DNA from: an uncultured Bacillaceae bacterium | GTDB taxonomy: Bacteria > Bacillota > Bacilli > Bacillales > Caldibacillaceae | Direction of reading: 5' to 3' | Assembly: GCA_937934645.1 (NCBI GenBank) | Contig: CALGYZ010000065.1 | Coordinates: 1-64,000, forward strand | Length of the DNA: 64,000 nt | Shown: one piece after another, positions 36,170-44,647 of the stretch | Numbering within the stretch: the stretch's first letter is position 1 | Layout: every line of letters starts with the position of its first letter | Position numbers and translations under genes: made by a program | The notes under the pieces: generated by a model | Seen by the model: only the letters and a program-made list of their open reading frames with translations | The model's database searches: none | What the model was told of the DNA's origin: nothing

Positions 36170-36811
36170 TTGTACGGAAAAGAAAACGTCATAAATTTGG
36201 CCCGGTTAAAAGATTTGGTACCGGAGCCATTAAAAGCATTTCATGATTTTAATGTCGCAGTATTTCAAGAAGGCGCCCTTACTGTAAAAGAAAAAGAAAT
36301 CATTGCCGTTGCCATTGCCCATATTACCCTGTGTCCGTTTTGCATTGACTCTCATACGAGAAAAGCGAAAAGCGCAGGTGCATCGTTGGAAGAATTAGTG
36401 GAAGCGGTATTTGTTGCGGCAGCTGTGGAAGCCGGCGGTGCCGTCACTCACAGCACACATATACATAATGCAAAAAATGCAGATGCATTAGATCATCTTT
36501 ATGCGCGTTCCAATTTGAAAAATTTAAGCAATCTGGGGAAATTTGCGCCTGATGGATTCAACGGTTATTCCAGCTTTAGTGCTGCAGTCACGAAGGAAGG
36601 GAAGCTTACAGAAAAATTTAAAGAAATCATCGCAACTGCATCCGGTGTAGCCAGTCAATGTCCGTATTGCATCGATGTCCATGCAAAAAAAGCAATAAGA
36701 CTCGGTGCAACAAGCGAAGAGCTCGCAGAAGCCATATTGGTTGTTTCCGCATTGCGCGCCGGCAGCTCCTATGCCCATATGGCTAATATGATCCAGAGTT
36801 ATCAGGATTGA
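36170..36811 (+). CDS. Double-domain AhpD/carboxymuconolactone-decarboxylase-family protein
   Basis: Two tandem AhpD-like helical repeats are visible, each with a CxxC and distal histidine: HITLCPFCIDSHTRKAKSAG (about residues 51-70) and SQCPYCIDVHAKKAIRLG (about 161-180). AhpD proteins are alkylhydroperoxidase-type thiol enzymes. I prefer TTG 36170 as the start (AAAGGGG eight bases upstream), giving 213 aa. The open frame runs back to 36011 but has no ribosome site and passes the wrbA terminator. Following wrbA, it suggests an oxidative or quinone stress role. Confidence 0.85.
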   Translation: MYGKENVINLARLKDLVPEPLKAFHDFNVAVFQEGALTVKEKEIIAVAIAHITLCPFCIDSHTRKAKSAGASLEELVEAVFVAAAVEAGGAVTHSTHIHNAKNADALDHLYARSNLKNLSNLGKFAPDGFNGYSSFSAAVTKEGKLTEKFKEIIATASGVASQCPYCIDVHAKKAIRLGATSEELAEAILVVSALRAGSSYAHMANMIQSYQD

Positions 36812-36834
36812 AATTGCTGTACTAAATAGAAATG

Positions 36835-36874
36835 GAAAAAGAGCAATCGCATATACAGATGTGATTGCTCTTTC
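36835..36874 (+). terminator. Terminator of the AhpD-like gene
   Basis: AAAGAGCAATC pairs with GATTGCTCTTT across a short loop. Confidence 0.85.
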
Positions 36875-36875
36875 T

Positions 36876-36998
36876 GGAGTGCCTGGCTTGTGAATCTTCA
36901 GTTTGCGGGTCCCAGGATCGTCTAGGTAGAAAGTGCGGCCAGCTTAACAGAAGCAAGTCCGCAGTGATGCGGAGTTTTTGAAGGACCTTGGAAGTTTT
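36876..36998. other. Structured gene-free stretch with a hairpin at its end
   Basis: No frame is convincing. TCCGCA-gtga-TGCGGA at 36958-36973 followed by GTTTTT forms a compact terminator-like hairpin. It could end a small RNA starting after 36876, or be the minus-strand gene's terminator read from the other side. Confidence 0.35.
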
Positions 36999-37550
36999 TC
37001 AAAATAAATTTGGATAATGTTTTACCATTGCATCAGAAATCGCATCTGCCATTTCCCGCGCTTGCTTTTCAATCTTATCGTAAACTTCAATGTCTTTTTT
37101 GAATTCTTTATTCATCATGAAAACCGCTTCTTGTTTCGTTAGATTTAAATGGGTGTAAAACATGTCCCGGACTGCAGCTTCAGGTAAAAATGGATTGACA
37201 CTGTTTAAAAAGGAAGCTATTTTATCCGCGTTTTGATACCATTTTTCTTCTGCCGCCTGTGCTGCTGTATTCCCGGAAATGGCTGCTTTTACAAGGTCAG
37301 CGGCCGTTAATAAATGCTCCCGTATCAATTGGCTGTAGGTGGTTGCAACCTTATCCCCATATAGCTTACGTATCATATTTCCCATATCATCGGCATTTTT
37401 AAGGAGCCGAGCAAGAACTTCGTTAATATCCGGAAGATCAAAAGTTAAGCTGATAATTGCCATTCTTGTCCATGCAACATGTTCTTCCCAAAGACTCCTC
37501 ATGTCATTTCGATAATCTACTTCAGCCTGCGTGATACAACGATTCATCAT
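36999..37550 (-). CDS. Conserved helical protein of unknown function
   Basis: The protein (183 aa from the ATG at 37550) is mostly alpha-helical. It starts MMNRCITQAEVDYRNDMRSLWEEHVAWTRMAI (read in parts), with IREHLLTAADLVKAAISG and HLNLTKQEAVFMMNKEF further on. I recall similar 180-200 aa proteins in Bacillales without a proven role; the two regularly spaced helical halves suggest a four-helix bundle. The open frame extends 13 codons upstream with no good ribosome site on either start, so the true 5' end may have been lost. Confidence 0.65.
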   Translation of the reverse strand: MMNRCITQAEVDYRNDMRSLWEEHVAWTRMAIISLTFDLPDINEVLARLLKNADDMGNMIRKLYGDKVATTYSQLIREHLLTAADLVKAAISGNTAAQAAEEKWYQNADKIASFLNSVNPFLPEAAVRDMFYTHLNLTKQEAVFMMNKEFKKDIEVYDKIEKQAREMADAISDAMVKHYPNLF

Positions 37551-37580
37551 CTGTATCACAGGCCAAACTGGTAATACCGG

Positions 37581-37913
37581 TTGCCACAAAAGCGAATATA
37601 GAGATACAGCTGAAGAATTGTTGGCTTTCCAAAACTCGGGAATTTATTTATCTGATTTTGAAAATAACTCATGTACGTTCCCTGCCCAAAACTTATTTCA
37701 GTACATTGTATTCAAAGAAAACAAAATGGTGAAATATGAGTTTTTAATAATCAATTACTTCTACAAGAGGAGAAAGATTATGTTAGCTTTTCGGTAAGAG
37801 AAAAAAGTAGACGGGATTTTCAACACAGAGCTCAAATCATACCATTACAAATGTTTTATATTGGCTCTAATCCCGGTGCAGTTTCTTTACATGTTAAACA
37901 TTTTTTCAACTAG
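37581..37913 (+). pseudogene. Remnant of an unrecognised gene
   Basis: Coding-like text occurs in two frames: CHKSEYRDTAEELLAFQNSG to KENKMVKYEF (about 37581-37743), then NNQLLLQEEKDYVSFSVREK to SLHVKHFFN with a stop at 37911. The two pieces look like one protein broken by a frameshift. I do not recognise the family. There is no ribosome site upstream. Confidence 0.4.
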
Positions 37914-38145
37914 TACTCTGCAGTTTTTTTGAGATCAATCAAGTCATCAGAATAAAGATAAAACATTAATATAAGAAAGAAAAAAAGTATTTTCTCTTTT
38001 AAAAGATTCGAAAAGTTAATAAGCACTTATGTTATTATGGTAATGCCGTTCATTATTGCAGCTGCTTTTTTGTAAACTTACTTTACGGATATGATTTTCC
38101 GTTCACTTCAGCAGTAACGGACATAAAAATATTGGAGTTGAATTT

Positions 38146-38982
38146 ATGACCGTACAAAATATTTTACATGCGATCACTGAACATCTGAAAGGGCTTCCCG
38201 GCATTGCCGGTGTTGTTTTAGGCGGTTCAAGGGCAAGAGGGACGAACCGGCCGGATTCTGATATTGATATCGGGATTTATTATGATGAAGCAGCGGGTTT
38301 TGATGTCAAGCAGATCAGCAAGATTGCTATAAAATTAGATGATGAGCACCGGGAGAATCTGGTTACACAATTAGGTGAATGGGGCGAGTGGATTAACGGC
38401 GGTGCCTGGCTTGTTATCGAAGGGTACCATGTCGACTTTATTTTCCGCGATCTTAAAAGAGTGGCACAGGTGATCGATGACTGCCTGGAAGGAAAGATTT
38501 CCAGCCATTATCACGCTGGCCATCCCCATGCTTTTTTGAATGTCATGTATATGGGGGAAATTGCTATATGCAAAATTTTGTATGAGAAGGAAAATCAAAT
38601 ATCGGATTTAAAAGTGAAAACCAAGCCTTTTCCGGAAAAATTGAAACAAGCACTGATTAATTACTTCCTGTTTGAAGCTTCTTTTTCTTTAATGTTTGCG
38701 AAAGATAATGTGGACCGTGATGATCTTTCTTATGTGACCGGACATTGTTACCGGGCGGTTTCCTGTGTAAACCAAGTTTTATTTGCTCTGAATGAAGAAT
38801 ATTGCATTAATGAGAAAAAAGCGGTCCGGATGATTGATAAATTTCGGTTAAAACCGCAGAATTACAAAGAAAGAATAGATGAAATGATCACATCTCTTTC
38901 GGTAAACATAGACAGTACAAGACGGGGAATAGAAATATTGGAAGGGCTGATTGGGGAAACGAAAGAGTTACTAAACAAATAA
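38146..38982 (+). CDS. Nucleotidyltransferase-domain protein with C-terminal helical domain
   Basis: The 278-aa protein has the polymerase-beta-like motif VVLGGSRARGTNRPDSDIDI (about residues 22-41), giving the GS and DxD metal ligands, with a third acidic residue in VDFIFRD. The C-terminal half is helical (HCYRAVSCVNQVLFALN), like HEPN/HI0074-type substrate domains. Related stand-alone proteins transfer nucleotides to small molecules or proteins, including antibiotic adenylyltransferases and MNT antitoxins. The target is unknown. There is no obvious operon partner. Confidence 0.85.
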   Translation: MTVQNILHAITEHLKGLPGIAGVVLGGSRARGTNRPDSDIDIGIYYDEAAGFDVKQISKIAIKLDDEHRENLVTQLGEWGEWINGGAWLVIEGYHVDFIFRDLKRVAQVIDDCLEGKISSHYHAGHPHAFLNVMYMGEIAICKILYEKENQISDLKVKTKPFPEKLKQALINYFLFEASFSLMFAKDNVDRDDLSYVTGHCYRAVSCVNQVLFALNEEYCINEKKAVRMIDKFRLKPQNYKERIDEMITSLSVNIDSTRRGIEILEGLIGETKELLNK

Positions 38983-38998
38983 TAAACTTCAACTAGAC

Positions 38999-39611
38999 AG
39001 AACTTAATGGCGCCTCCGACCAACGGCCAGGTCATATTGGACGGAAAAGAAATCAGTTTGTATAAGGAAAAGGATGTTGCAAAAAAGCTGGTCTTCATCC
39101 CCAATCATTCACAGCCCCGGACGGAATCGCCGTCGCTAATCTGATCGCACACGGACGTTATCCGTATCAGAATCTTTTTCAACAATAGACCGATGTAGAT
39201 GAACAGGCAGTAATCAAAGCGAGGGAATTGCTCAACATCATCCATTTGGCAAACCGTTTGGTTGATAAACTTTCCGGAGGCAAGAGACTCCGTTGCTTCT
39301 TTTGGATGAACCGACGACGTATTTTAGATATCGTCCATCAGCTTGATTTGCTTGAATTATTGACGGATTCACATAAGCAGGGACATACAATGGTGGCTGT
39401 ATTGCATGATTTAAATCATACCGTCTGTTTTGCTTCCCATCTGATTGTGATGATAGACGGCAAAGTGGTCGCCCAGGGCCGCCCTTTTGTCGTGATCACC
39501 GAAAATTTGATCGAGGAAGTTTTCAGTTGAACATGCACAGTGATCCAGGACCCGGTTTCTTACACGCTACTTGTTGTTCCCAGTGGCCGTTACCGGATTC
39601 CTGTAGGATAG
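38999..39611 (+). pseudogene. Iron-siderophore ABC transporter ATPase (FecE/YusV type), truncated and frameshifted
   Basis: The Walker A region is missing. Pieces read PTNGQVILDGKEISLYKEKD, then IAHGRYPYQNLFQQ-stop, VIKARELLNIIHLANRLVDK with LSGG (signature), then LLLDEP broken by a shift, and HTMVAVLHDLNHTVCFASHL (H-loop) to EEVFS, ending SGRYRIPVG. The order and content match siderophore importers' ATPases. Several frameshifts and a stop kill it. No permease genes accompany it. Confidence 0.82.
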
Positions 39612-39793
39612 ACTGTGGAAAAGTAAAAGTTTCATATATGAAGTGTGAAAACAGTGTCCGGCATTTGTAAATTACTCCGGACACTGTTATATTTTTTTAA
39701 AAATACCTATGCGAATCTCTTGAACTTATAAAGTACTTTTTTATACATACAATGGCGTGAAGTTGTTGTATTGTTGGCGAAGGAGCGATTTGT

Positions 39794-40864
39794 TTGAAGG
39801 AAATTGTCATCGCTTTGAAAAATATAATTATCGCTTTAATTGCCGCATTTACCGGTGCTTATCTTTTCAACTTCTTGCATGCTCCTGTTCCCTGGATGCT
39901 GGGACCGATGTTTGCATTAATTCTATTGCAATTTTTTTATAAAAAAGAGATCCGGTGGCCGGCACAATTACGGGATTTCGGTCTTGTTGTTTTAGGCCTT
40001 GCCGTTGGCGGACAGTTTGATTTGGCATTGTTTAACCGGTTGGGTATTTTACTAATTTATATGTTTTTAATCAATATTACTTTGATCGCTGGAACGTTCG
40101 GCGTTGCTTTTTTATTAAGCAGATGGTCGAAGCAACCGTTAAAAACCATGATTTTAAGTACACTTCCCGGCGGTGTCGGCCAGATTGTTACGTTTGCCGA
40201 AGAGGAAAAGGAAGTTGATTTAGCGTCCATTACTTATTTTCACATGATCCGCCTGTTTTTTGTTGTAACCATTGTACCATTTATTGTCGCAAGTCATACT
40301 GGACAAAAACCGGAAATCACGGGAAATTTGACACCGGGTTTGTTCCTGTTAACGGCCATCGCCTGGGGCTGTTCCCTTGTGGTTAAACAGTTTAAAATGC
40401 CGGCAGCAACTTTTACAACCCCGGTGGTATTGATGATTATACTGAGTTTTTTTCCGGTTTCCCTGCCCGCGGTACCAGCGCCATTTATGAAAATTGCCCA
40501 ATTATGTATTGGCACCCATATTGGATTATTATTAAAACCACATATGCTGAAACTTCCTGTACGGCAACTCGTTGCAGGCATTTTTAGTTCCATTGCCCTT
40601 CTTGTATTGACTTTCGGTTTGAGCTTATTATTAATGATCCTGCTGGGCTATTCATTTACAACCAGCTTTTTAAGTACCGCACCGGGCGGACTGGATCAGA
40701 TGGTCTTATTAGCGGAAGCAGCGGGAGCGGATGTTTCAGTCGTCACGGTTTATCAAATTTTCCGGTTATTGTTCATTTTCCTGATTGTCATTCCCGCCAT
40801 CCGGTTTTATTACGCCAAAATGGCACCGAAAAAAGCAGCGCCTTATAAAGTAACCGGTGCGTAG
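39794..40864 (+). CDS. AbrB-family membrane protein (duplicated Gly-Pro-rich, 10 TM)
   Basis: This 356-aa protein has about ten helices in two repeats, each with a conserved core: PVPWMLGPMFAL / LPGGVGQI in the first half and a matching TAPGGLDQMVLLAEAAGADV in the second. It belongs to the family labelled AbrB or 'ammonia monooxygenase' in databases; neither name reflects a proven function, and it is not the DNA-binding AbrB of Bacillus. A transport role is likely. The start is TTG with AAGGAG ten bases upstream. Confidence 0.88.
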   Translation: MKEIVIALKNIIIALIAAFTGAYLFNFLHAPVPWMLGPMFALILLQFFYKKEIRWPAQLRDFGLVVLGLAVGGQFDLALFNRLGILLIYMFLINITLIAGTFGVAFLLSRWSKQPLKTMILSTLPGGVGQIVTFAEEEKEVDLASITYFHMIRLFFVVTIVPFIVASHTGQKPEITGNLTPGLFLLTAIAWGCSLVVKQFKMPAATFTTPVVLMIILSFFPVSLPAVPAPFMKIAQLCIGTHIGLLLKPHMLKLPVRQLVAGIFSSIALLVLTFGLSLLLMILLGYSFTTSFLSTAPGGLDQMVLLAEAAGADVSVVTVYQIFRLLFIFLIVIPAIRFYYAKMAPKKAAPYKVTGA

Positions 40865-40915
40865 GCTGGCTCCCTGGTGTTTGCCGGTATTTCATTGAAA
40901 AAAATAGATTAGATA

Positions 40916-40957
40916 AAAATTAAGAACTTCCCGGATAGGAAGTTCTTAATTTTTTTG
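40916..40957. terminator. Strong bidirectional terminator
   Basis: AAAAATTAAGAACTTCC and GGAAGTTCTTAATTTTT are perfect 17-base arms with a six-base loop and T-runs on both strands. Confidence 0.93.
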
Positions 40958-41103
40958 TTAATTGGAAGAAAAACTAGTAAAACTGCCCCAGTCAAAATAC
41001 CGAGAAGAAGACTGATATTGTAACTTCCATTAAGTAAAAAGATCATGGCCATACCAAGGAATGATTCGGCCAGAACCCATGCGATGCAAGAGACAGATTT
41101 TTT
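40957..41103 (-). pseudogene. C-terminal fragment of a membrane protein
   Basis: On the minus strand, SVSCIAWVLAESFLGMAM and ILLGILTGAVLLVFLPINKK-like codons run into a stop just before the bidirectional terminator. The hydrophobic pattern suggests the last two helices of a transporter. No upstream part remains. 41104-41330 holds only scraps (WIAKQGTAKRPLKIKSKV, plus strand). Confidence 0.4.
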
Positions 41104-41439
41104 TTCTCATGTTTCTATCTGTTGATCCACCCATAAACGTAAGTAAATTAGGAAACAAACAGACAGGATTTGAGATTGTTGAAAAGGGAGTGAAACTTTA
41201 CAACCTTGATTTTTTTCGCTAATAAGTTTTTTGATACGTTTTAACCTATCTGGGGGAAACAGATGCGACGACTAAATGGATCGCTAAACAGGGAACGGCA
41301 AAGAGACCCTTAAAAATTAAGTCAAAGGTTTAATTTGTGATAGGTCGGAAATATTATAAACAGGTTTTACAAAAAAATAATACCTTGCATTATATAATAC
41401 TGTGTGATATATTATTTCAACAAGGTGTTTTATTTATAA

Positions 41440-41464
41440 CGGTACTGTGTATTAAACAGTACCG
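41440..41464. promoter_or_regulatory. Palindromic operator just before padR
   Basis: CGGTACTGT (41440-41448) and ACAGTACCG (41456-41464) are perfect nine-base arms directly upstream of the GGGAGGAGG ribosome site. This placement and symmetry fit an autoregulating PadR dimer. Confidence 0.6.
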
Positions 41465-41478
41465 GGAGGAGGGAAAAT

Positions 41479-41802
41479 ATGAACCAACAGTTCAAAAAAG
41501 GCGTGCTGGAACTTTGTGTTCTGGCACTGTTAAATAGACGGGATTGTTACGGCTATGAGCTTGTGCAAAAAATTTCGGAACAAATTGAAGTATCCGAAGG
41601 GACCGTTTATCCGCTGTTACGCCGGTTACGAAAAGAAGGGTATTTAACAACGTATTTACAAGAGTCTACGGAAGGGCCGCCCCGCAAATATTATCAGCTT
41701 ACGGATACGGGTAGAAACCACCTTCACACCCTTTACTGTGAGTGGCAGCAATTTCTGGAAGGTGTGACGCAAATTTTAAAGGAAGGTGTTCTAGATGAAT
41801 AA
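41479..41802 (+). CDS. PadR-family transcriptional regulator
   Basis: The 107-aa protein is a subfamily-2-type PadR: KKGVLELCVLALLNRRDCYGYELVQKISE (read in parts), EGTVYPLLRRLRKEGYLTTY and PPRKYYQLTDTGR give the winged helix with a short C-terminal dimer helix. It overlaps the next gene by eight bases. The PadR/HAAS/DUF4097 triplet is common in Bacillus and is usually induced by cell-envelope stress, with the regulator as repressor. Confidence 0.92.
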   Translation: MNQQFKKGVLELCVLALLNRRDCYGYELVQKISEQIEVSEGTVYPLLRRLRKEGYLTTYLQESTEGPPRKYYQLTDTGRNHLHTLYCEWQQFLEGVTQILKEGVLDE

Positions 41803-42571
41803 AGAACAATTTTTGAAGTTGTTAAATAAAGGGATCAAAAATTTGCCAGAAGAGGAGCGGGAAGATATTCTTCGTGATTTTGAGGAGCATTTCCAAATCG
41901 GCCTGGCAGAAGGAAAAACGGAGGAAGAAATCTCACGTTCCCTCGGTTCGCCCAAACAAATAGCGAAGGAAATGGCCGCCGCCTACCATGTGGAAAAAGT
42001 GGAAGGGAAAACAACCATCAGCAATATTTTACGGGCGACATGGGCTGTGATCGGACTGGGCTTTTTCAATTTAACGATTGTACTCGGACCGTTTATTGCC
42101 CTGATCGGGATCCTTGCCAGCGGCTGGATTGCAGGGGTTTCGTTTACTGTATCTCCCCTATTCGCTCTTTTGAACGCCCTGATCTATCCGGATACGTTCC
42201 AGCTGTTCGAATTGTTTCTATCCATCGTTTTCTGCGGTTTCGGATTACTAATGGTCACCGGTATGTTTTACGTTACGCGTTCATTAAGCAAACTTTTTAT
42301 CAAATATTTAAAGTACAATGTCAATCTTGTTAAAGGCGGGATCGAAAATGAATACAGTAAAAACCATTGTTATTACAGGTATAATATTGATGGTAATCGG
42401 AATTGCGGGCAGTTTTCTTTCCTATCAATTTATGGATCACTCATCTTCAACAGTAAAGGAAACAGTGGCTTCCGGACATATTGCCCATTTAAAAATCCTG
42501 GCAAAAAACGAACATGTTACCATCATTCCGGTGAAAAACCGTTCAGAAATTACGGTGGAATTGACTGGTAA
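41795..42571 (+). CDS. HAAS-domain (DUF1700-like) membrane protein reading on into the next gene
   Basis: Residues 1-70 are the HAAS helical domain (LPEEEREDILRDFEEHF, EISRSLGSPKQIAKEM), followed by three or four membrane helices (about 80-170) and the usual end near LKYNVNLVKGG. Family members stop about there (180-190 aa). Here the frame continues through the start of the DUF4097 gene for about 75 more residues of non-homologous, out-of-frame text (YSKNHCYYRYNIDG...), giving 258 aa. A lost stop codon is the simplest cause. The extra tail overlaps 42348-42571. Confidence 0.85.
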   Translation: MNKEQFLKLLNKGIKNLPEEEREDILRDFEEHFQIGLAEGKTEEEISRSLGSPKQIAKEMAAAYHVEKVEGKTTISNILRATWAVIGLGFFNLTIVLGPFIALIGILASGWIAGVSFTVSPLFALLNALIYPDTFQLFELFLSIVFCGFGLLMVTGMFYVTRSLSKLFIKYLKYNVNLVKGGIENEYSKNHCYYRYNIDGNRNCGQFSFLSIYGSLIFNSKGNSGFRTYCPFKNPGKKRTCYHHSGEKPFRNYGGIDW

Positions 42572-43148
42572 GGGAACGAAAAAATTAAATACGGAACTGG
42601 ATTTGCATGTTCATGATGATACACTGTCGATCAAAACCAAAAGGCTGAAAAAACTGTTCCAAATAAACTTTTTTGGCGGCACCCGCGAGTTAAATATTTA
42701 TTTGCCGGAAAAGCTGTATCAGTCACTGGAAGTATCTTTGGATAACGGAGAATTAACAGTGAATGATTTGTCGATTAAAAACGTTAAAACAGATTCAAAT
42801 AACGGCCGTATACGGATGAAACATATGGTTTCCGATCATATTCATGTTGCGGTCAGTAACGGCCGTGTCCATTTGGATCATGTAGAAGGAAAAATTACCG
42901 GCAGGTCTGATAACGGTGCTGTTTTTCTGAAAACGGACACCCTTGACCGTTCCATTGATTGGAAAACAGACAACGGAAATATTAAAATTGAAACGGAAGG
43001 GAAACCGGAAAATGCCATTTTGGATCTGCAAACAAAAAACGGACGGGTATCCGTGTTTAGTAGCGATGACTGGAATACGGTCATTGGTGACGGGGAGTAT
43101 TTGATCAAACTAAGGGCGAACAATGGAAATATATATATTCATGATTAA
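42348..43148 (+). CDS. DUF4097-family membrane-anchored beta-helix protein (YvlB-like)
   Basis: Starting at ATG 42348 the product is 266 aa: one N-terminal membrane helix (about residues 6-26) and a repetitive beta-strand domain with recurring DNGxxxV units (LDNGELTVNDLS, SNNGRIRMKHM, SNGRVHLDHVEG, DNGAVFLKTDT). This is the DUF4097/DUF4098 adhesin-like fold. It should face outward at the membrane and, with the HAAS protein, form an envelope-stress module. Its ribosome site (AAAGGCGGG) lies within the HAAS reading frame. Confidence 0.88.
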   Translation: MNTVKTIVITGIILMVIGIAGSFLSYQFMDHSSSTVKETVASGHIAHLKILAKNEHVTIIPVKNRSEITVELTGKGTKKLNTELDLHVHDDTLSIKTKRLKKLFQINFFGGTRELNIYLPEKLYQSLEVSLDNGELTVNDLSIKNVKTDSNNGRIRMKHMVSDHIHVAVSNGRVHLDHVEGKITGRSDNGAVFLKTDTLDRSIDWKTDNGNIKIETEGKPENAILDLQTKNGRVSVFSSDDWNTVIGDGEYLIKLRANNGNIYIHD

Positions 43149-43200
43149 TCATAAGGATTTACTGAATGAAAGTGAGAAAACGGAATAGAAAAAATCCGGG

Positions 43201-43234
43201 GCCCGTATCTTCACAAAAGATGCGGGCTTTTTTC
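43201..43234 (+). terminator. Terminator of the PadR operon
   Basis: GCCCGTATCTT pairs with AAGATGCGGGC (one G-T pair), followed by T6. Confidence 0.9.
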
Positions 43235-43286
43235 ATGGGAAAAAGAATCATGCCACCGCCTCCGGGATTTTAAAAGTTTTTATATG

Positions 43287-43327
43287 TTGACAATATGATA
43301 CACCTGTAATATATTTATTACAGGTGT
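43287..43327 (+). promoter_or_regulatory. SigA promoter overlapped by a perfect 12-4-12 operator
   Basis: TTGACA (43287-43292), 17 bases, then TATATT (43310-43315) is a near-consensus promoter. ACACCTGTAATA (43300-43311) and TATTACAGGTGT (43316-43327) are exact inverted arms centred on the -10. An ArsR-type repressor encoded two genes downstream would block RNA polymerase here. Confidence 0.75.
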
Positions 43328-43357
43328 TATATTTATTTTTATAAAGGGGTGAATTTC

Positions 43358-43717
43358 ATGGGCACAGAATTGATTACGTCAGGTGTCTGCTCACGGCTTG
43401 TAGCGGGTCCGGCAGTTTTATTTCCATTTTTTCCAGGAAAAGCCTGTATAAACCGGACCGGTTGGTTATCATTGGTGGTAATAGTGGCTTTTGGTCATAT
43501 ATTTTCATCAGCCGTTAAAAATAAAAGGCTGTCCATACATTTTTGGCCAGGAATGATTGGAGTACTGTTGTTATTATCAGTGATGAATTTATTTGGATTG
43601 GGTAAGTTTCAAATAGCAGGCTCCTTGACCGGGATTGGCGGAATTCTCATCTTAACGGGAGTCTCTCATTTCGTCATTATGGTCATGAATAATATAAAAG
43701 TTCAGATTGCGTCATGA
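43358..43717 (+). CDS. Small polytopic membrane protein in an ArsR operon
   Basis: ATG 43358 follows AAAGGGGTG; the product is 119 aa with three or four hydrophobic segments (LVVIVAFGHIF; MIGVLLLLSVMNLFGLG; LTGIGGILILTGVSHF). It has no metal-binding Cys/His set that would mark it as a metal exporter, and I do not recognise the family. It is first in an operon and overlaps the ArsR gene by four bases. Confidence 0.65.
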   Translation: MGTELITSGVCSRLVAGPAVLFPFFPGKACINRTGWLSLVVIVAFGHIFSSAVKNKRLSIHFWPGMIGVLLLLSVMNLFGLGKFQIAGSLTGIGGILILTGVSHFVIMVMNNIKVQIAS

Positions 43718-44049
43718 TGAAAGAAAAATTTACTGGAGATGAGCTGCTTGCTTTATTTGAAGCATTATCCAATCCGCACCGGTTGAGGATCATTTCCATA
43801 TTGGCCGAAGGAAAACAGTATGTCAGCCAGCTGGCAAGAGAAGCGGAAATGAGCCGTCCTTTGCTTTACATGCATTTGCAAAAGCTGGAAAAAGCAGGCA
43901 TGGTGAAGACGGAAATGACCGTTTCAGAAGATGGAAAGGCAATGAAGTATTACGAGTTGCTTCCCTTTGATTTTCATATAACACCGGAATTGATTCGTGA
44001 TGCTGTAAAAACATTAACAATTAAAAAGAAAGAGGGTAATAAAAAATGA
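43714..44049 (+). CDS. ArsR-family winged-helix regulator
   Basis: The 111-aa protein has the ArsR HTH: LLALFEALSNPHRLRIISIL, YVSQLAREAEMSRPLLYMHLQKLEKAGMV and a C-terminal helix. The metal-sensing cysteine boxes of ArsR/SmtB are absent, so it probably senses something other than a metal. It overlaps both neighbours (ATGA junctions), so it is translated with two membrane proteins. The perfect operator at 43300-43327 is its likely target. Confidence 0.9.
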   Translation: MMKEKFTGDELLALFEALSNPHRLRIISILAEGKQYVSQLAREAEMSRPLLYMHLQKLEKAGMVKTEMTVSEDGKAMKYYELLPFDFHITPELIRDAVKTLTIKKKEGNKK

Positions 44050-44345
44050 TGATTGCACACGCCATGCATGGAGGAATGAATGATTATACAACTATTAACA
44101 GTTTAGCCGGGATGGCTTTTGTCATTTTACTGATTGCGCTTGGTGTTGTTGTCATCGTGGCGTTGACAAAGGTTTGGCAGACAAAAATAAAAACAGCAAA
44201 AGAAGAACTCTATCAAAAACAAGCACAAGATGCCATCCAGGCCCAACAGGAAACAGCCCGCCAGCAGGAAAAATTGTTAGAGGAAATGGGTGAAATAAAA
44301 GAGCGTCTGGCAGCCATCGAACGGATCTTGAAAGAAGTGGAGTAG
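44046..44345 (+). CDS. Small membrane protein with C-terminal coiled coil
   Basis: The 99-aa product has one membrane helix (about residues 21-44, GMAFVILLIALGVVVIVAL) and a long cytosolic coiled coil (about 50-99) rich in Gln/Glu/Lys (AQQETARQQEKLLEEMGEI). The architecture recalls small envelope-stress proteins, but no family is identified. The start overlaps the ArsR stop. It is followed by an even smaller membrane protein. Confidence 0.75.
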   Translation: MMIAHAMHGGMNDYTTINSLAGMAFVILLIALGVVVIVALTKVWQTKIKTAKEELYQKQAQDAIQAQQETARQQEKLLEEMGEIKERLAAIERILKEVE

Positions 44346-44378
44346 GTCAAAAAATCATGTTGAGCAGGAGGTGGACCA

Positions 44379-44480
44379 ATGACCTGGCCGGTTGCGATTG
44401 TTGCAAGTACCTTCATGATCTGTGTTACGGTCTTTATAACAGCCCTTGCTGTTAAAGGCATGAGTGTAAGATCAAAATGA
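44379..44480 (+). CDS. 33-residue single-helix membrane peptide
   Basis: AGGAGGTGG stands five bases before an ATG opening 33 codons: MTWPVAIVASTFMICVTVFI, then TALAVKGMSVRSK. It is one hydrophobic helix with a basic end, positioned as the last gene of the ArsR operon 33 bases after the coiled-coil gene and just before the terminator. The strong ribosome site and fit to the operon support a real small protein. Confidence 0.7.
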   Translation: MTWPVAIVASTFMICVTVFITALAVKGMSVRSK

Positions 44481-44498
44481 TTATTATTCATCCGGAAT

Positions 44499-44537
44499 AA
44501 GCCGGACTCTCTGAAGTGATTGGGAGTCCGGCTTTTC
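44499..44537 (+). terminator. Terminator of the ArsR operon
   Basis: AAGCCGGACTCTC pairs with GGGAGTCCGGCTT, followed by TTC. Confidence 0.87.
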
Positions 44538-44647
44538 TTGATCGTTCTGCCATTTATTCATTTTTTGGAAAGAGAGAGAGGATTTTTATAAATGGATGAT
44601 TTTTTTTAAGAGTTCATCTTTTACCCGGAGGGAATCCGGCAGGCATA

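Noticed and set aside
39794..40864. Calling this the AbrB transition-state regulator
   Set aside because: The protein is a ten-helix membrane protein; the shared name is a database label only.
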